The notes under the pieces: generated by a model
Database searches by the model: none
The model's input: only the letters and a program-made list of their open reading frames with translations
Told to the model about the DNA's origin: nothing
In this document: piece by piece, positions 1 to 7,706 of the stretch
Numbering within the stretch: position 1 is the first letter of the stretch
Layout: each line of letters opens with the position of its first letter
Translations under genes and position numbers: made by a program
Assembly: GCF_000494755.1 (NCBI RefSeq)
Contig: NC_022657.1
Location: 5,060,001-5,124,000, forward strand
Direction: 5' to 3'
Origin: Amorphoplanes friuliensis DSM 7358
GTDB lineage: Bacteria; Actinomycetota; Actinomycetes; Mycobacteriales; Micromonosporaceae
Length of the DNA stretch: 64,000 bases

Positions 1-410
1 ACCGGCTGCCCGGCCCGGAGTCGCACGGCGGCGGCCCGCAGTTCGGCCATCGAGTACGCCGCCGCCCGGACCTGCACCGGGGCGTCCTGCGAAGCGTCGG
101 CGACCACCCGTTTCATCGCGGGCGGTACGGCGCCCTTCCACCAGAGCGCCACCCGGGTGTCCTCGAGCACGATGCCCGCGTACCCGGGATAGGCGTTCCG
201 TTCGAGCTCCCAGCGGATCTTCGTGGCCGCGGCCACCAGCGGTCGCTGCTGGGCGATGCGGGACTGGTCGAGAGTGGACAAACCGGCCACGGTCAGCTGG
301 GGGCTGCTGTCCGCGGCGGCGTGCGCCGGACCGCCGGATGCGGCGGCGGCGGTGGTCAGGAGGGCGAGCACCAGTGAGGCCGCAGCCCGTCGTGACAACG
401 TTGTCAGCAC
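1..410 (-). CDS. Secreted protein, N-terminal fragment (possible S1 peptidase-like)
   Basis: The reading frame is open from GTG at 410 to the window edge, so only the first 136 residues are visible. The start is set by a GGAG ribosome site about 8 bases upstream. Residues 1-30 form a Sec-type signal (MLTTLSRR, then an Ala/Leu-rich stretch ending SGGPAHA). The mature part begins with a charged region and contains the segment YPGYAGIVLEDTRVALWWKG, which resembles the pro-region style of actinobacterial S1-type serine peptidases. The catalytic part would lie outside the window, so the peptidase assignment is inference. It is exported; no partner gene is evident. Confidence 0.6.
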   Translation of the reverse strand, partial: MLTTLSRRAAASLVLALLTTAAAASGGPAHAAADSSPQLTVAGLSTLDQSRIAQQRPLVAAATKIRWELERNAYPGYAGIVLEDTRVALWWKGAVPPAMKRVVADASQDAPVQVRAAAYSMAELRAAAVRLRAGQP

Positions 411-522
411 ATTGATCAACTCCTTCAGGTCGGGGATACCTCGGAGATAGATGAACGCCAATGCGTTGACTGAGGTTAACGCTTCGTAAAGAACATTTCC
501 AGGTCTTTGACGGACGCGGGGC

Positions 523-1326
523 TCAGGTGTCGATCCGGTCGGTGACGGCGACCGGCAAAGTCTCGGTGAGCGTGGCGAAGGTCGCGAGCGGCAGGCGGTC
601 GACCCGTTCGGCGCTGCCCTCCTCCAAGATCGCGCGATAGGCGAGCGACGCCGCCCGCAGCGCAGCCAGCAGCGCCGCCAGCGGATGCAGCACGAGACGC
701 ACCCCCAGGCCGGCCAGCTCGGCGTCGGTCAGGCGCCCGTCGCCCGCCCCGGCCTCCGATCGGTTCACCACCAGGGGTACGCCCGGAAGCGCGTCCCGCA
801 GCCGGCCGAGGTCCCGTTCGGCGATCCCCGTGGGCAGGACCGCGTCGGCGCCGGCAGCCGCGTACGCCCGGCACCGCTCGATGGTCCGATTGCCGCGAGC
901 CTGCGCGATCACGGCGACGCCGGGAGCCTGTCTCACCAGACTGGTGACGCGGGAGGCCGACAGGCCGATGTCCTCGCCGTCGCCGAGGAACAGGCCGGAG
1001 ATGCCGGCGCGCTGATAGGCGAGAGCGGTCCACACGACGTCACCGGGCGCGTCGAAGGCGACGTCCAGGTCGGCCAGCAGGGGCACACCCTCCAGGGCGG
1101 CGCCGAGCAGGGCCGCCCGGTCGGCGATCTGCGTCGACGGGGTGAGGCCGAGGCCCGGCCGCCCGAGCATGGTCGCCGCGATCGCCTGCCCGGACAGGTG
1201 CACCGCGCGGTGTCCGGCCCGGACGGCGAGCGCGGCACTGGCGGGGTCGTGGACACCCGGCGCATGGGTGACGTGGTCGGCAGCGAGCAGCGCCCGCAGA
1301 TCAGCGGCAGTCATGGTGCTGATCAT
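523..1326 (-). CDS. Isocitrate lyase/PEP mutase superfamily protein, catalytic loop degenerate
   Basis: A 267-residue TIM-barrel protein of the isocitrate lyase / phosphoenolpyruvate mutase superfamily. The strand carrying the metal-binding Asp pair is recognisable as LLADLDVAFD (about residue 88). The gating loop that in active lyases carries a K(K/R)CGH motif is absent: after AGISGLFLGDGEDIG the chain goes straight to LSASRV. The general acid cysteine is therefore missing and lyase activity is doubtful; the family does include non-lyase members such as hydrolases and mutases. Start is ATG at 1326, with a second ATG at 1314. It is divergent from the alcohol dehydrogenase with only about 50 bases between. 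Confidence 0.8.
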   Translation of the reverse strand: MISTMTAADLRALLAADHVTHAPGVHDPASAALAVRAGHRAVHLSGQAIAATMLGRPGLGLTPSTQIADRAALLGAALEGVPLLADLDVAFDAPGDVVWTALAYQRAGISGLFLGDGEDIGLSASRVTSLVRQAPGVAVIAQARGNRTIERCRAYAAAGADAVLPTGIAERDLGRLRDALPGVPLVVNRSEAGAGDGRLTDAELAGLGVRLVLHPLAALLAALRAASLAYRAILEEGSAERVDRLPLATFATLTETLPVAVTDRIDT

Positions 1327-1366
1327 GACTGGTCCATCGGCAACTCGCGATCCGGCGGAACGGTGT

Positions 1367-1372
1367 TAGCGT
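1367..1372 (+). promoter_or_regulatory. -10 element TAGCGT for a leaderless transcript
   Basis: TAGCGT lies six bases before the ATG at 1379. The same arrangement (TAGNGT, six bases, start codon) recurs at 12264 and 17625, which supports leaderless transcription of the dehydrogenase gene. No clear -35 was found. Confidence 0.45.
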
Positions 1373-1375
1373 CCG

Positions 1376-2413
1376 ATGATGACCGAGGTGAGCATGCGGG
1401 TGGCCCGTCTCCACGGCGCGGGGGACGTGCGATTGCAGGACGAGGACGTGCCGGTGCCGGCGAGCGGTACGGACCGGCTCGTCGAGGTGAGGTCGGTCGG
1501 CATCTGCGGGTCCGACCTGCACTGGTTCACCGAGGGCGGGATCGGCGACGCCGTGGTGGACCGGCCGCTCGTGCTCGGCCACGAGATGGCGGGTGTCATC
1601 CGGGGCGGGCCCGACGACGGCGTACGCGTCGCGATCGACCCGGCCATCCCGTGCGGGGTCTGCGAACCCTGCCGCGACGGCTACGGCAACCTTTGCCCGG
1701 ACGTGGTCTTCGCCGGTCACGGGGCCTGCGACGGTGGGCTGAGGCAGTTCCTGACCTGGCCCGCCGAGCGCCTGCACCCGCTGCCGGACAGCATTTCCGA
1801 CGACGACGGCGCCCTGCTCGAACCGCTCGGTGTCGCCCTGCACGCGCTGGATCTCTCCCACCTGCGGATGGCCTCGACGGTGGCGGTGGTCGGCTGCGGT
1901 CCGATCGGTCTGCTGCTGGTGCAGCTGGCCCGGCGGCACGGCGCCACGCGGGTGGTCGCCGCCGAGCCGTTGCCGCACCGGATGGCGCTCGCCGAGAAGT
2001 TCGGCGCGGAGGCAGCCGGCGCCGAGAACGTCGCGGACGTGGTCTTCGAGGTCTCCGGCTCGGACGCGGCGGTGGAGACGGCGTTGCGGCTGGCCAAGCC
2101 CGGGGCCCGGGTCGTCCTGGTCGGCATCCCCGACGGCGACCGCACCACGTTCAGCGCCGCGCTGGGCCGGCGCAAGGGTCTGACCCTGGTCATGGTCCGG
2201 CGGATGGGTGAGGTCTACCCCCGCGCGATCGACCTGGTGGCACGCGGGCTCGTCGACCTGACGCCGCTGGTCTCCGACGTGTTCGGCTTGGGCGAGGTGA
2301 CCACGGCGCTGGCGACGGCGGCCGCGCGTACCGGGATGAAGGTCGTGGTGCACCCGGCTCAGAAGACCGCCGAGCTGACGGACACGACGGCCCCGGTGAC
2401 CACCACGTCGTAA
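1376..2413 (+). CDS. Zinc-dependent medium-chain alcohol/polyol dehydrogenase
   Basis: A 345-residue MDR-superfamily enzyme that would oxidise an alcohol or polyol with NAD(P). The catalytic zinc site is visible as GICGSD near residue 40 and GHE near residue 68. A structural zinc lobe follows with four cysteines in CGVCEPCRDGYGNLC. The Rossmann motif is VVGCGPIG near residue 180. Three starts are possible: ATG 1376, ATG 1379 (six bases after a -10-like TAGCGT, favouring leaderless initiation) and ATG 1394 (preceded by GAGG). The sugar or polyol substrate cannot be told; L-idonate/threonine dehydrogenase-like members look similar. Its 3' end overlaps the convergent gene by 55 bases. Confidence 0.88.
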   Translation: MMTEVSMRVARLHGAGDVRLQDEDVPVPASGTDRLVEVRSVGICGSDLHWFTEGGIGDAVVDRPLVLGHEMAGVIRGGPDDGVRVAIDPAIPCGVCEPCRDGYGNLCPDVVFAGHGACDGGLRQFLTWPAERLHPLPDSISDDDGALLEPLGVALHALDLSHLRMASTVAVVGCGPIGLLLVQLARRHGATRVVAAEPLPHRMALAEKFGAEAAGAENVADVVFEVSGSDAAVETALRLAKPGARVVLVGIPDGDRTTFSAALGRRKGLTLVMVRRMGEVYPRAIDLVARGLVDLTPLVSDVFGLGEVTTALATAAARTGMKVVVHPAQKTAELTDTTAPVTTTS

Positions 2414-3309
2414 CGGTTCTCGGCGGTGGACCAGCCGGCGGTGGTGAGCGCGCCGCCGGCCTTGATCTTGCGGGGAGCCTTGCCCTCGAGCACGGCGGTC
2501 GTCGCGCCACCGCGCAGGCGGACCCGCACGGGCGTTCCCGATCGGGTCCGCACGGCCAGGTCCCCGACCGGACCGGTGATCCTGACCGGCACCGTGCCCT
2601 TCGGCTCGGGGAGCTGCAGGACGAGCTGGGCCGTCCCGCCGGTGATCCCGACGCCCGCCACCCGGCCCTCCCGCAGGTCGACGAACTGCTCCGAGGAGCC
2701 CGCGGGCAGCTTGAGCACCCACGCCACCTTGGCGTTGAGCTGGATCTCCGCACCGACCGTGCCCGGCTCGTCGGTCCGGATCAGCTCGAGCCGGGAGCCC
2801 TTGTCCGACTCGGTCACGCTGGGCACCGCACCGCGGTCGATCGTCGCGATGTCGAAGAGGACGTCGCCGAGATCCACGCTGCGGATGCGCAGGACCGTCG
2901 ACGCGCCGACCACCTCGAGCTGTCGTTCGCGCACGGCGCCGAGCGGTGCGGTCACCCGGTGCGCGGCGTCCGGCCACGGCTCGGCGGCCTGGCTCGGCGA
3001 CGGCAGCACCTCCGCGGGTACGGGGGCGGCCTGGGCGCCGGCCGCCGAGCGGTAGACGGGCTCGAAGGCGGCGGTCTGCCCGAGCACCACGCCGACGGTG
3101 AGGGCGACGAGTGCCATGGTGAAGACCCACAGCAGCCACGGGCGGCGCGGGCGTTCCTGATAGACGATCACCGCTCGGGCGACCGCGGTGGGCGGCGGGG
3201 CGACCAGCGGCAGCATCTGCGTCGGCTCGGCCACGGCCGCGCGCGGCGAGGGCTCGAACCAGTCCCGTCCGGGGCGTGGTCGATCACGCGGCGACTTCTG
3301 ACCGACCAC
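2359..3309 (-). CDS. Membrane-anchored protein with extracytoplasmic beta-rich domain
   Basis: A 316-residue protein that I do not recognise by name. Residues 1-55 are cytoplasmic and Pro/Arg-rich. One membrane segment follows at about 58-80 (LLWVFTMALVALTVGVVLGQ). The remaining ~230 residues would lie outside the cell and consist of short Val/Leu/Gly-rich beta repeats (for example VRITGPVGDLAVRTRSGTPV), similar in texture to DUF4097/adhesin-type beta-solenoids. No catalytic motif is seen. The gene is convergent with the dehydrogenase and its 3' end overlaps it. Confidence 0.6.
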   Translation of the reverse strand: MVGQKSPRDRPRPGRDWFEPSPRAAVAEPTQMLPLVAPPPTAVARAVIVYQERPRRPWLLWVFTMALVALTVGVVLGQTAAFEPVYRSAAGAQAAPVPAEVLPSPSQAAEPWPDAAHRVTAPLGAVRERQLEVVGASTVLRIRSVDLGDVLFDIATIDRGAVPSVTESDKGSRLELIRTDEPGTVGAEIQLNAKVAWVLKLPAGSSEQFVDLREGRVAGVGITGGTAQLVLQLPEPKGTVPVRITGPVGDLAVRTRSGTPVRVRLRGGATTAVLEGKAPRKIKAGGALTTAGWSTAENRYDVVVTGAVVSVSSAVF

Positions 3310-3483
3310 CGTGGCACCTCCGCTCGCCGGATCCTGCCCCGGCCCCTGCGGTGATACGGATCAGGGCGCTCAAAGGATCGACGATCTTCGGTACGACCGG
3401 CCGGAAAAGCACAAAAAAATGGCCCGCTCGACGGCGGACCAGCGGCGACACATTCCTCGCCCTTTTAAGGTATAGCGCACCCC

Positions 3484-3502
3484 GGGGCTTGTGGCAAGAC
3501 CC
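3484..3502 (+). promoter_or_regulatory. Rifamycin-associated element (RAE)
   Basis: GGGGCTTGTGGCAAGACCC matches, as I recall it, the 19-bp RAE that controls rifamycin-inducible resistance genes in actinomycetes. It is the core of a 25-bp inverted repeat (3481-3505) with 11-base arms, one mismatch and a 3-base centre. It sits 58 bases before the glycosyltransferase start and upstream of helR. Confidence 0.85.
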
Positions 3503-3560
3503 GGGTCGTCCCGCATACTCGCTCGTCGAAGCCAGAATTGTCGGATTTGGGAGTGGCCGG

Positions 3561-4214
3561 GTGCGAGTGTTGTTGTCGACGTACGGATCACGGGGGGACG
3601 TCGAACCGATCGTGGCGCTGGCGGTGGAATTGCAGCTCCGCGGTGCGCAGGTGACGGTGTGCGCGCCGCCCGACTTCGCGGAGAGGCTGGGCGCGGCGGG
3701 CGTACCGATGGTGCCGGTCTATCAGTCGGCGAGCGCGCTGACCACGGCGGCGCCGCCGCCGTCGACGCTGCCCGAGCGAGCGGCCGCGGTCATTGCCAGC
3801 CAGTTCGAGACGATCACCGCGGCTGCGAAAGGCTGCGACGCGATGGTCGTGACGGGGATGATGCCGGCCGCGGCCGGGGCGTTGTCGGTCGCCGAGAAGC
3901 TGGGCATCCGCGCGGTGTCCGTGACCTTCCAGCAGGTGACCCTGCCGTCGCCGGACCGCAAACCGCTGGCCTACCCCGGACGGCCGTTCCCGCCGGACGT
4001 GACCGACAACCGGGTGCTGTGGGACCTCGACGCCGCGAGCATCGACTCATTGTTCGCCGACGCGCTCAACCGACCTGCACCGACCTTCGAGTCCCTCTCG
4101 GCCGCGCTCGGTCAAGCCCTGCAAACCGCGACCCGCGTACGGGCCGGTGCCGTGGCCGGGACGATCCGAACCGACGGCGCGGCAGTGGCCGCAGAGCAGG
4201 TGATGTCCGCATGA
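3561..4214 (+). CDS. Internally deleted rifamycin-type glycosyltransferase remnant
   Basis: A 217-residue product starting at GTG 3561, chosen for the GGGAG site seven bases upstream and the family-typical opening VRVLLSTYGSRGDVEP. Residues 1 to about 170 match the N-terminal acceptor-binding half of GT-B transferases of the Gtf/Rgt type. The chain then jumps, at about 4068-4080, from FADALN directly to PTFESLSAALGQAL, which belongs to the extreme C-terminus of the same family (ending RAGAVAGTIRTDGAAVAA). About 185-190 residues are missing, including the whole NDP-sugar domain with its HHGGAGT motif. The deletion is in frame, but transfer activity should be lost. Its position under an RAE and translationally coupled to helR suggests it was a rifamycin glycosyltransferase (rgt). 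Confidence 0.85.
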   Translation: MRVLLSTYGSRGDVEPIVALAVELQLRGAQVTVCAPPDFAERLGAAGVPMVPVYQSASALTTAAPPPSTLPERAAAVIASQFETITAAAKGCDAMVVTGMMPAAAGALSVAEKLGIRAVSVTFQQVTLPSPDRKPLAYPGRPFPPDVTDNRVLWDLDAASIDSLFADALNRPAPTFESLSAALGQALQTATRVRAGAVAGTIRTDGAAVAAEQVMSA

Positions 4215-6376
4215 GGCAGGTCTTCGCCCTCCCCGAGCGGCTGGCCGCCAAGGCCGATCCGGGTCAGATCGCCGGCGACGAGCAGCACTTCGCCGCCATG
4301 ACCGAGAGCCTCGAGCAGCTCTACGCCGACCTGTCCGACCGCCTCGACGCCGAACGCAAGGCACCGGGCGGCCGGGGACAGCAGGCGCTCACCCGCGACC
4401 AGGAGATCCACCGGCTGACCGCCCGCCTGCGGACGCTGCGCCGCTTCAGCCTCGACCTGTGCCTGGGACGCATGGACAACGCGGACGGCGCCGAGCCCGT
4501 CTACATCGGACGGCTCGGGCTCACCGACGACGCGGGCCGCCGGCTGCTGGTCGACTGGCGCTCCCCCGCCGCCGAGCCGTTCTTCGGCGCCACCCACGCC
4601 AACCCGATGGGCCTGACGAGCCGCCGCCGGTACAGGTGGACCCGCGGCCGGATCACCGACTACTGGGACGAGGTGTTCACCCCCGACGGCCTCGCGAGCC
4701 ACGCCGCGCTCGACGACCAGTCCGCCTTCATCGCCAGCCTCGGCACCAACCGGTCGGCGCGGATGCGGGACGTCCTCGGCACGATCCAGGCCGACCAGGA
4801 CGCCATCATCCGCGCCGGATCCCGCGGGGCACTCGTCGTCGACGGCGGTCCGGGCACGGGCAAGACCGTCGTCGCGCTGCACCGCACCGCGTACCTGCTC
4901 TACTCCGATCCCCGGCTCGGGCACCGCCGCGGTGGTGTGCTGTTCATCGGCCCGCACGAGCCGTACCTGGCCTACGTGGCCGACGTGCTGCCCAGCCTCG
5001 GCGAGGACGACGTGCAGACCTGCACCCTGCGGGACCTCGTTCCGCAGGGCGCGACGGCGGTGGCCGAGACCGATCCGGAGGTGGCGCGGCTCAAGTCGTC
5101 CGCGGACCTGGTGGCGGCGATCGAGGCGGCCGTCCGGTTCTACGAGGAGCCACCGACCACCCCGCTGACCGTGACCGTCGACTGGTCGGAGATCCGGCTC
5201 GGCGCCGAAGACTGGGCCGCGGCCTTCGAGACCCCCACCCCGGGTACGCCCCACAACGAGGCCCGCGACGAGATCTGGGAAGAACTGCTCACGATCCTCG
5301 TCGACAAGCACGACGGCGACGAACCGGAGGACCTGCTCCGGGCGACGCTGGCGCAGGACAAGGAACTGCGCACGACGTTCAACCGGGCGTGGCCGCTGCT
5401 CGACGCGGCCGACATGGTCGGGGACCTGTGGTCGGTGCCGGCGTACCTGCGCAAGTGCGCACCCTGGCTCAGCCGCGACGAGATCCGCACGCTGCAACGC
5501 GCCGACGCCCAGGCCTGGACAGTCTCGGACCTGCCGCTGCTGGCCGCGGCCCGCCTGCGCGTCGGCGACCCCGAGACGTCCCGCAAACAGCACCAGCACA
5601 AGGCCACGGTCGCCGCCGAACGCGCGGAGATGTCCCGCGTCGTCGACGACATGCTCGCCGCCGAACACGACCGCGAGGGCGCGATGACGATGCTGATGGG
5701 CAAACGCATCGACCAGGACACCGGCAAGATCGTCGATATCCGGGACGACCTCATCGACGACAGCCCGCCACCCACCACCGATCCTGACGGCTACGACGGC
5801 CCGTACGCCCACATCGTCGTCGACGAGGCCCAGGAACTGACCGACGCCGAGTGGCAGATGCTCCTGCTCCGCTGCCCGTCCCGCAGCTTCACCATCGTCG
5901 GCGACCGCGCCCAGGCCCGCCACGGCTTCACGGAGTCGTGGGAAGAACGCCTCTCCCGCGTCGGCCTGGACCGCATCAGCCTGGCCTCGCTGAGCATCAA
6001 CTACCGCACGCCGTCCGAAATCATGGCCGAGGCCGAGCCGGTCATCCGCGCCGTCCTGCCCGACGCGAACGTGCCGACCTCCATCCGTACGAGTGGCGTC
6101 CCGGTCGTCCACGGCGGGCTTCCGGAGCTCGGCCCGATCCTGGACACCTGGCTCACCGAACACGCCGAGGGTGTCGCCTGCGTCATCGGTGACCCCACCG
6201 TCCGGGAAACACCCCGCGTCCGATCACTGACCCCGGAACTGGCCAAGGGCCTCGAATTCGACCTGGTCATCCTCGTCGACCCCCACTCCTTCGGCACCGG
6301 CACCGAGGGCGCGGTCGACCGCTACGTCGCCATGACCCGCGCCACCCGCCAACTCGTCATCCTCACCAGCCCGTGA
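4211..6376 (+). CDS. helR: RNA polymerase-associated helicase-like ATPase HelR (HelD family)
   Basis: A 721-residue superfamily 1 ATPase. ATG 4211 overlaps the stop of the upstream gene (ATGA). The N-terminal ~90 residues are helical and charged, as in the HelD arm that enters the RNA polymerase channel. Walker A is GGPGTGKT near residue 217; Walker B is VVDEAQELT near residue 537; later motifs include IVGDRAQARHGF and SINYRTPSEIM. HelD proteins eject stalled RNA polymerase; the actinobacterial HelR branch additionally displaces rifamycin and gives resistance. The RAE upstream, the resistance-type partner gene and the length all favour HelR over ordinary HelD. The gene looks intact, unlike its partner. 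Confidence 0.85.
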   Translation: MRQVFALPERLAAKADPGQIAGDEQHFAAMTESLEQLYADLSDRLDAERKAPGGRGQQALTRDQEIHRLTARLRTLRRFSLDLCLGRMDNADGAEPVYIGRLGLTDDAGRRLLVDWRSPAAEPFFGATHANPMGLTSRRRYRWTRGRITDYWDEVFTPDGLASHAALDDQSAFIASLGTNRSARMRDVLGTIQADQDAIIRAGSRGALVVDGGPGTGKTVVALHRTAYLLYSDPRLGHRRGGVLFIGPHEPYLAYVADVLPSLGEDDVQTCTLRDLVPQGATAVAETDPEVARLKSSADLVAAIEAAVRFYEEPPTTPLTVTVDWSEIRLGAEDWAAAFETPTPGTPHNEARDEIWEELLTILVDKHDGDEPEDLLRATLAQDKELRTTFNRAWPLLDAADMVGDLWSVPAYLRKCAPWLSRDEIRTLQRADAQAWTVSDLPLLAAARLRVGDPETSRKQHQHKATVAAERAEMSRVVDDMLAAEHDREGAMTMLMGKRIDQDTGKIVDIRDDLIDDSPPPTTDPDGYDGPYAHIVVDEAQELTDAEWQMLLLRCPSRSFTIVGDRAQARHGFTESWEERLSRVGLDRISLASLSINYRTPSEIMAEAEPVIRAVLPDANVPTSIRTSGVPVVHGGLPELGPILDTWLTEHAEGVACVIGDPTVRETPRVRSLTPELAKGLEFDLVILVDPHSFGTGTEGAVDRYVAMTRATRQLVILTSP

Positions 6377-6451
6377 CAGGCCGGCCGTCGAAGCGCATCA
6401 GCTGCGGGTAATTGCGTGGCGGGCGGGTCGGTGGGCCGGGAGGATGCGCGG

Positions 6452-7366
6452 GTGAGTGATATTCCGTCTTTGGGGCCGGCGCCGCAGCGGTTGAGTGTTG
6501 GAGTGGAGCAGGTGCGGCGGCTGGTGGCCGGGCAGTTTCCGCAATGGGCCGGGCTGGCGGTCCGGCCCGTGGACAACGGTGGCTGGGACAATTTCACCTT
6601 CCACCTCGGCTCGGACATGTCGGTGCGCCTGCCCAGCGCCTCCGAGTACGCGCTGGCGGTCGACAAGGAGCATCGGTGGCTTCCGGAGCTGGCGCCTCAG
6701 CTGCCGCTGCCTGTTCCTGTGCCCCTGGCCAAGGGTGAGCCGGGTGAGGGCTATCCCTTCTCGTGGTCGGTCTACCCGTGGCTGGACGGTGAGCCGGCGA
6801 CCTTCGAGCGTGTGCTTGACCCCGGAGGTTTCGCGCTCGAGCTGGCCGACTTCCTGGTGGCGTTGCAGCGTGTCGATCCGGCCGGCGGTCCGCGGCCCGG
6901 GCTGCACAACTGGTTCCGGGGCGGCACCCTGCGTACCTATGAAGGTCTGGCCGAGCAGGCGCTGGCAGCGCTCGGCGGCCGGGTCGACACCGAGCTGGCC
7001 CGGCAGGTGTGGAAGGCCGCGCTGGACGCTCGCTGGGACGGTGTCGAGAGGTGGTTCCACGGTGACATCGCGCCGGGGAATCTGCTGCTGGCCGACGGCG
7101 CGCTGACGGCGGTCATCGATTTCGGGACCTGTGGTGTCGGCGATCCGGCCTGTGACCTGGCGATCGCCTGGACCCTACTGACCCGTGACGGCCGGGAGGC
7201 GTTCCGGGAGCGGTTGTCCGTCGACGACGCGACCTGGGCCCGGGGACGCGGCTGGGCCCTGTGGAAGACCCTCACGATCTGTGCCTCCGACCAGCCGCCG
7301 GCGGACGCGATGCGGGTTCTCGGCGAGGTGCTGTCACAAACGGACGGGCCGTCTCGTCCTGATTGA
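6452..7366 (+). CDS. Aminoglycoside phosphotransferase (APH) family kinase
   Basis: A 304-residue kinase-fold protein. GTG 6452 is preferred because GGGAGG lies eight bases upstream; an in-frame GTG at 6416 has no such site. The catalytic loop WFHGDIAPGNLLL (HGDxxxxN) is near residue 205 and the Mg-binding IDFGTCGVGDPACDLA follows about ten residues later, so the enzyme should bind ATP. The family phosphorylates aminoglycosides, macrolides or small metabolites; nothing here shows which. The last codons overlap an ECF41-type promoter for the next gene. Confidence 0.85.
   Translation: MSDIPSLGPAPQRLSVGVEQVRRLVAGQFPQWAGLAVRPVDNGGWDNFTFHLGSDMSVRLPSASEYALAVDKEHRWLPELAPQLPLPVPVPLAKGEPGEGYPFSWSVYPWLDGEPATFERVLDPGGFALELADFLVALQRVDPAGGPRPGLHNWFRGGTLRTYEGLAEQALAALGGRVDTELARQVWKAALDARWDGVERWFHGDIAPGNLLLADGALTAVIDFGTCGVGDPACDLAIAWTLLTRDGREAFRERLSVDDATWARGRGWALWKTLTICASDQPPADAMRVLGEVLSQTDGPSRPD
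7332..7358 (+). promoter_or_regulatory. ECF41-type promoter for the DoxX-like gene
   Basis: TGTCACA at 7332-7338, a 16-base spacer and CGTC at 7355-7358 match the published ECF41 consensus TGTCACA-N16-CGTC as I recall it. It lies inside the end of the APH-like gene. The ATG at 7368 follows only nine bases after the -10, so the message would be nearly leaderless. Confidence 0.75.
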
Positions 7367-7367
7367 C

Positions 7368-7706
7368 ATGTCTGCTGTTGTCACCGTGGTCGCCGCGGTT
7401 CTCACCGGGTTCACCGCCGTCGTCTATCTGATCGGGCACGACTATCCGAAGGAACAGGCGCGGATGAAGCGGCTGCCGCCGGAGTGGGTTCCGCGGCTGG
7501 GGCTGGCGCTGGCCGCCGGTTCGCTGGGGTTGCTCGTGGGGTTCGTCGTTCCGCCGGCAGGGATTCTGGCTGCCGCCGGACTTGTCCTCTACTTCGTGGG
7601 GGCGTTCGTCGCGCACCTGCGGGTAGGCTCCCGACAGCTGGCGGGGCCGGCGGTCTTTCTCGTGACGTCGGTCGCCGCGCTAGTGGTGCAGATCGGCCGC
7701 TGGTGA
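7368..7706 (+). CDS. DoxX-like small membrane protein
   Basis: A 112-residue protein with four predicted membrane helices (about 3-21, 41-61, 63-85 and 93-110) and a short charged loop HDYPKEQARMKRLPPEW, typical of the DoxX-like family. The ATG is one base after the APH stop and has no Shine-Dalgarno, but an ECF41 promoter ends ten bases before it, so leaderless translation is likely. Family members are often paired with oxidoreductases in redox stress responses; the precise role is unknown. The 3' end overlaps the convergent peroxidase gene by 27 bases. Confidence 0.7.
   Translation: MSAVVTVVAAVLTGFTAVVYLIGHDYPKEQARMKRLPPEWVPRLGLALAAGSLGLLVGFVVPPAGILAAAGLVLYFVGAFVAHLRVGSRQLAGPAVFLVTSVAALVVQIGRW

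Noticed and set aside
1301..3139. Long antisense frame (612 codons) over the dehydrogenase
   Set aside because: Arg/Gly/Pro-rich shadow of genes on other frames; no motif, and it crosses two well-supported genes.
4112..6163. Long antisense frame (683 codons) over helR
   Set aside because: Val/Gly/Arg-rich mirror of the helR coding sequence without domain content.
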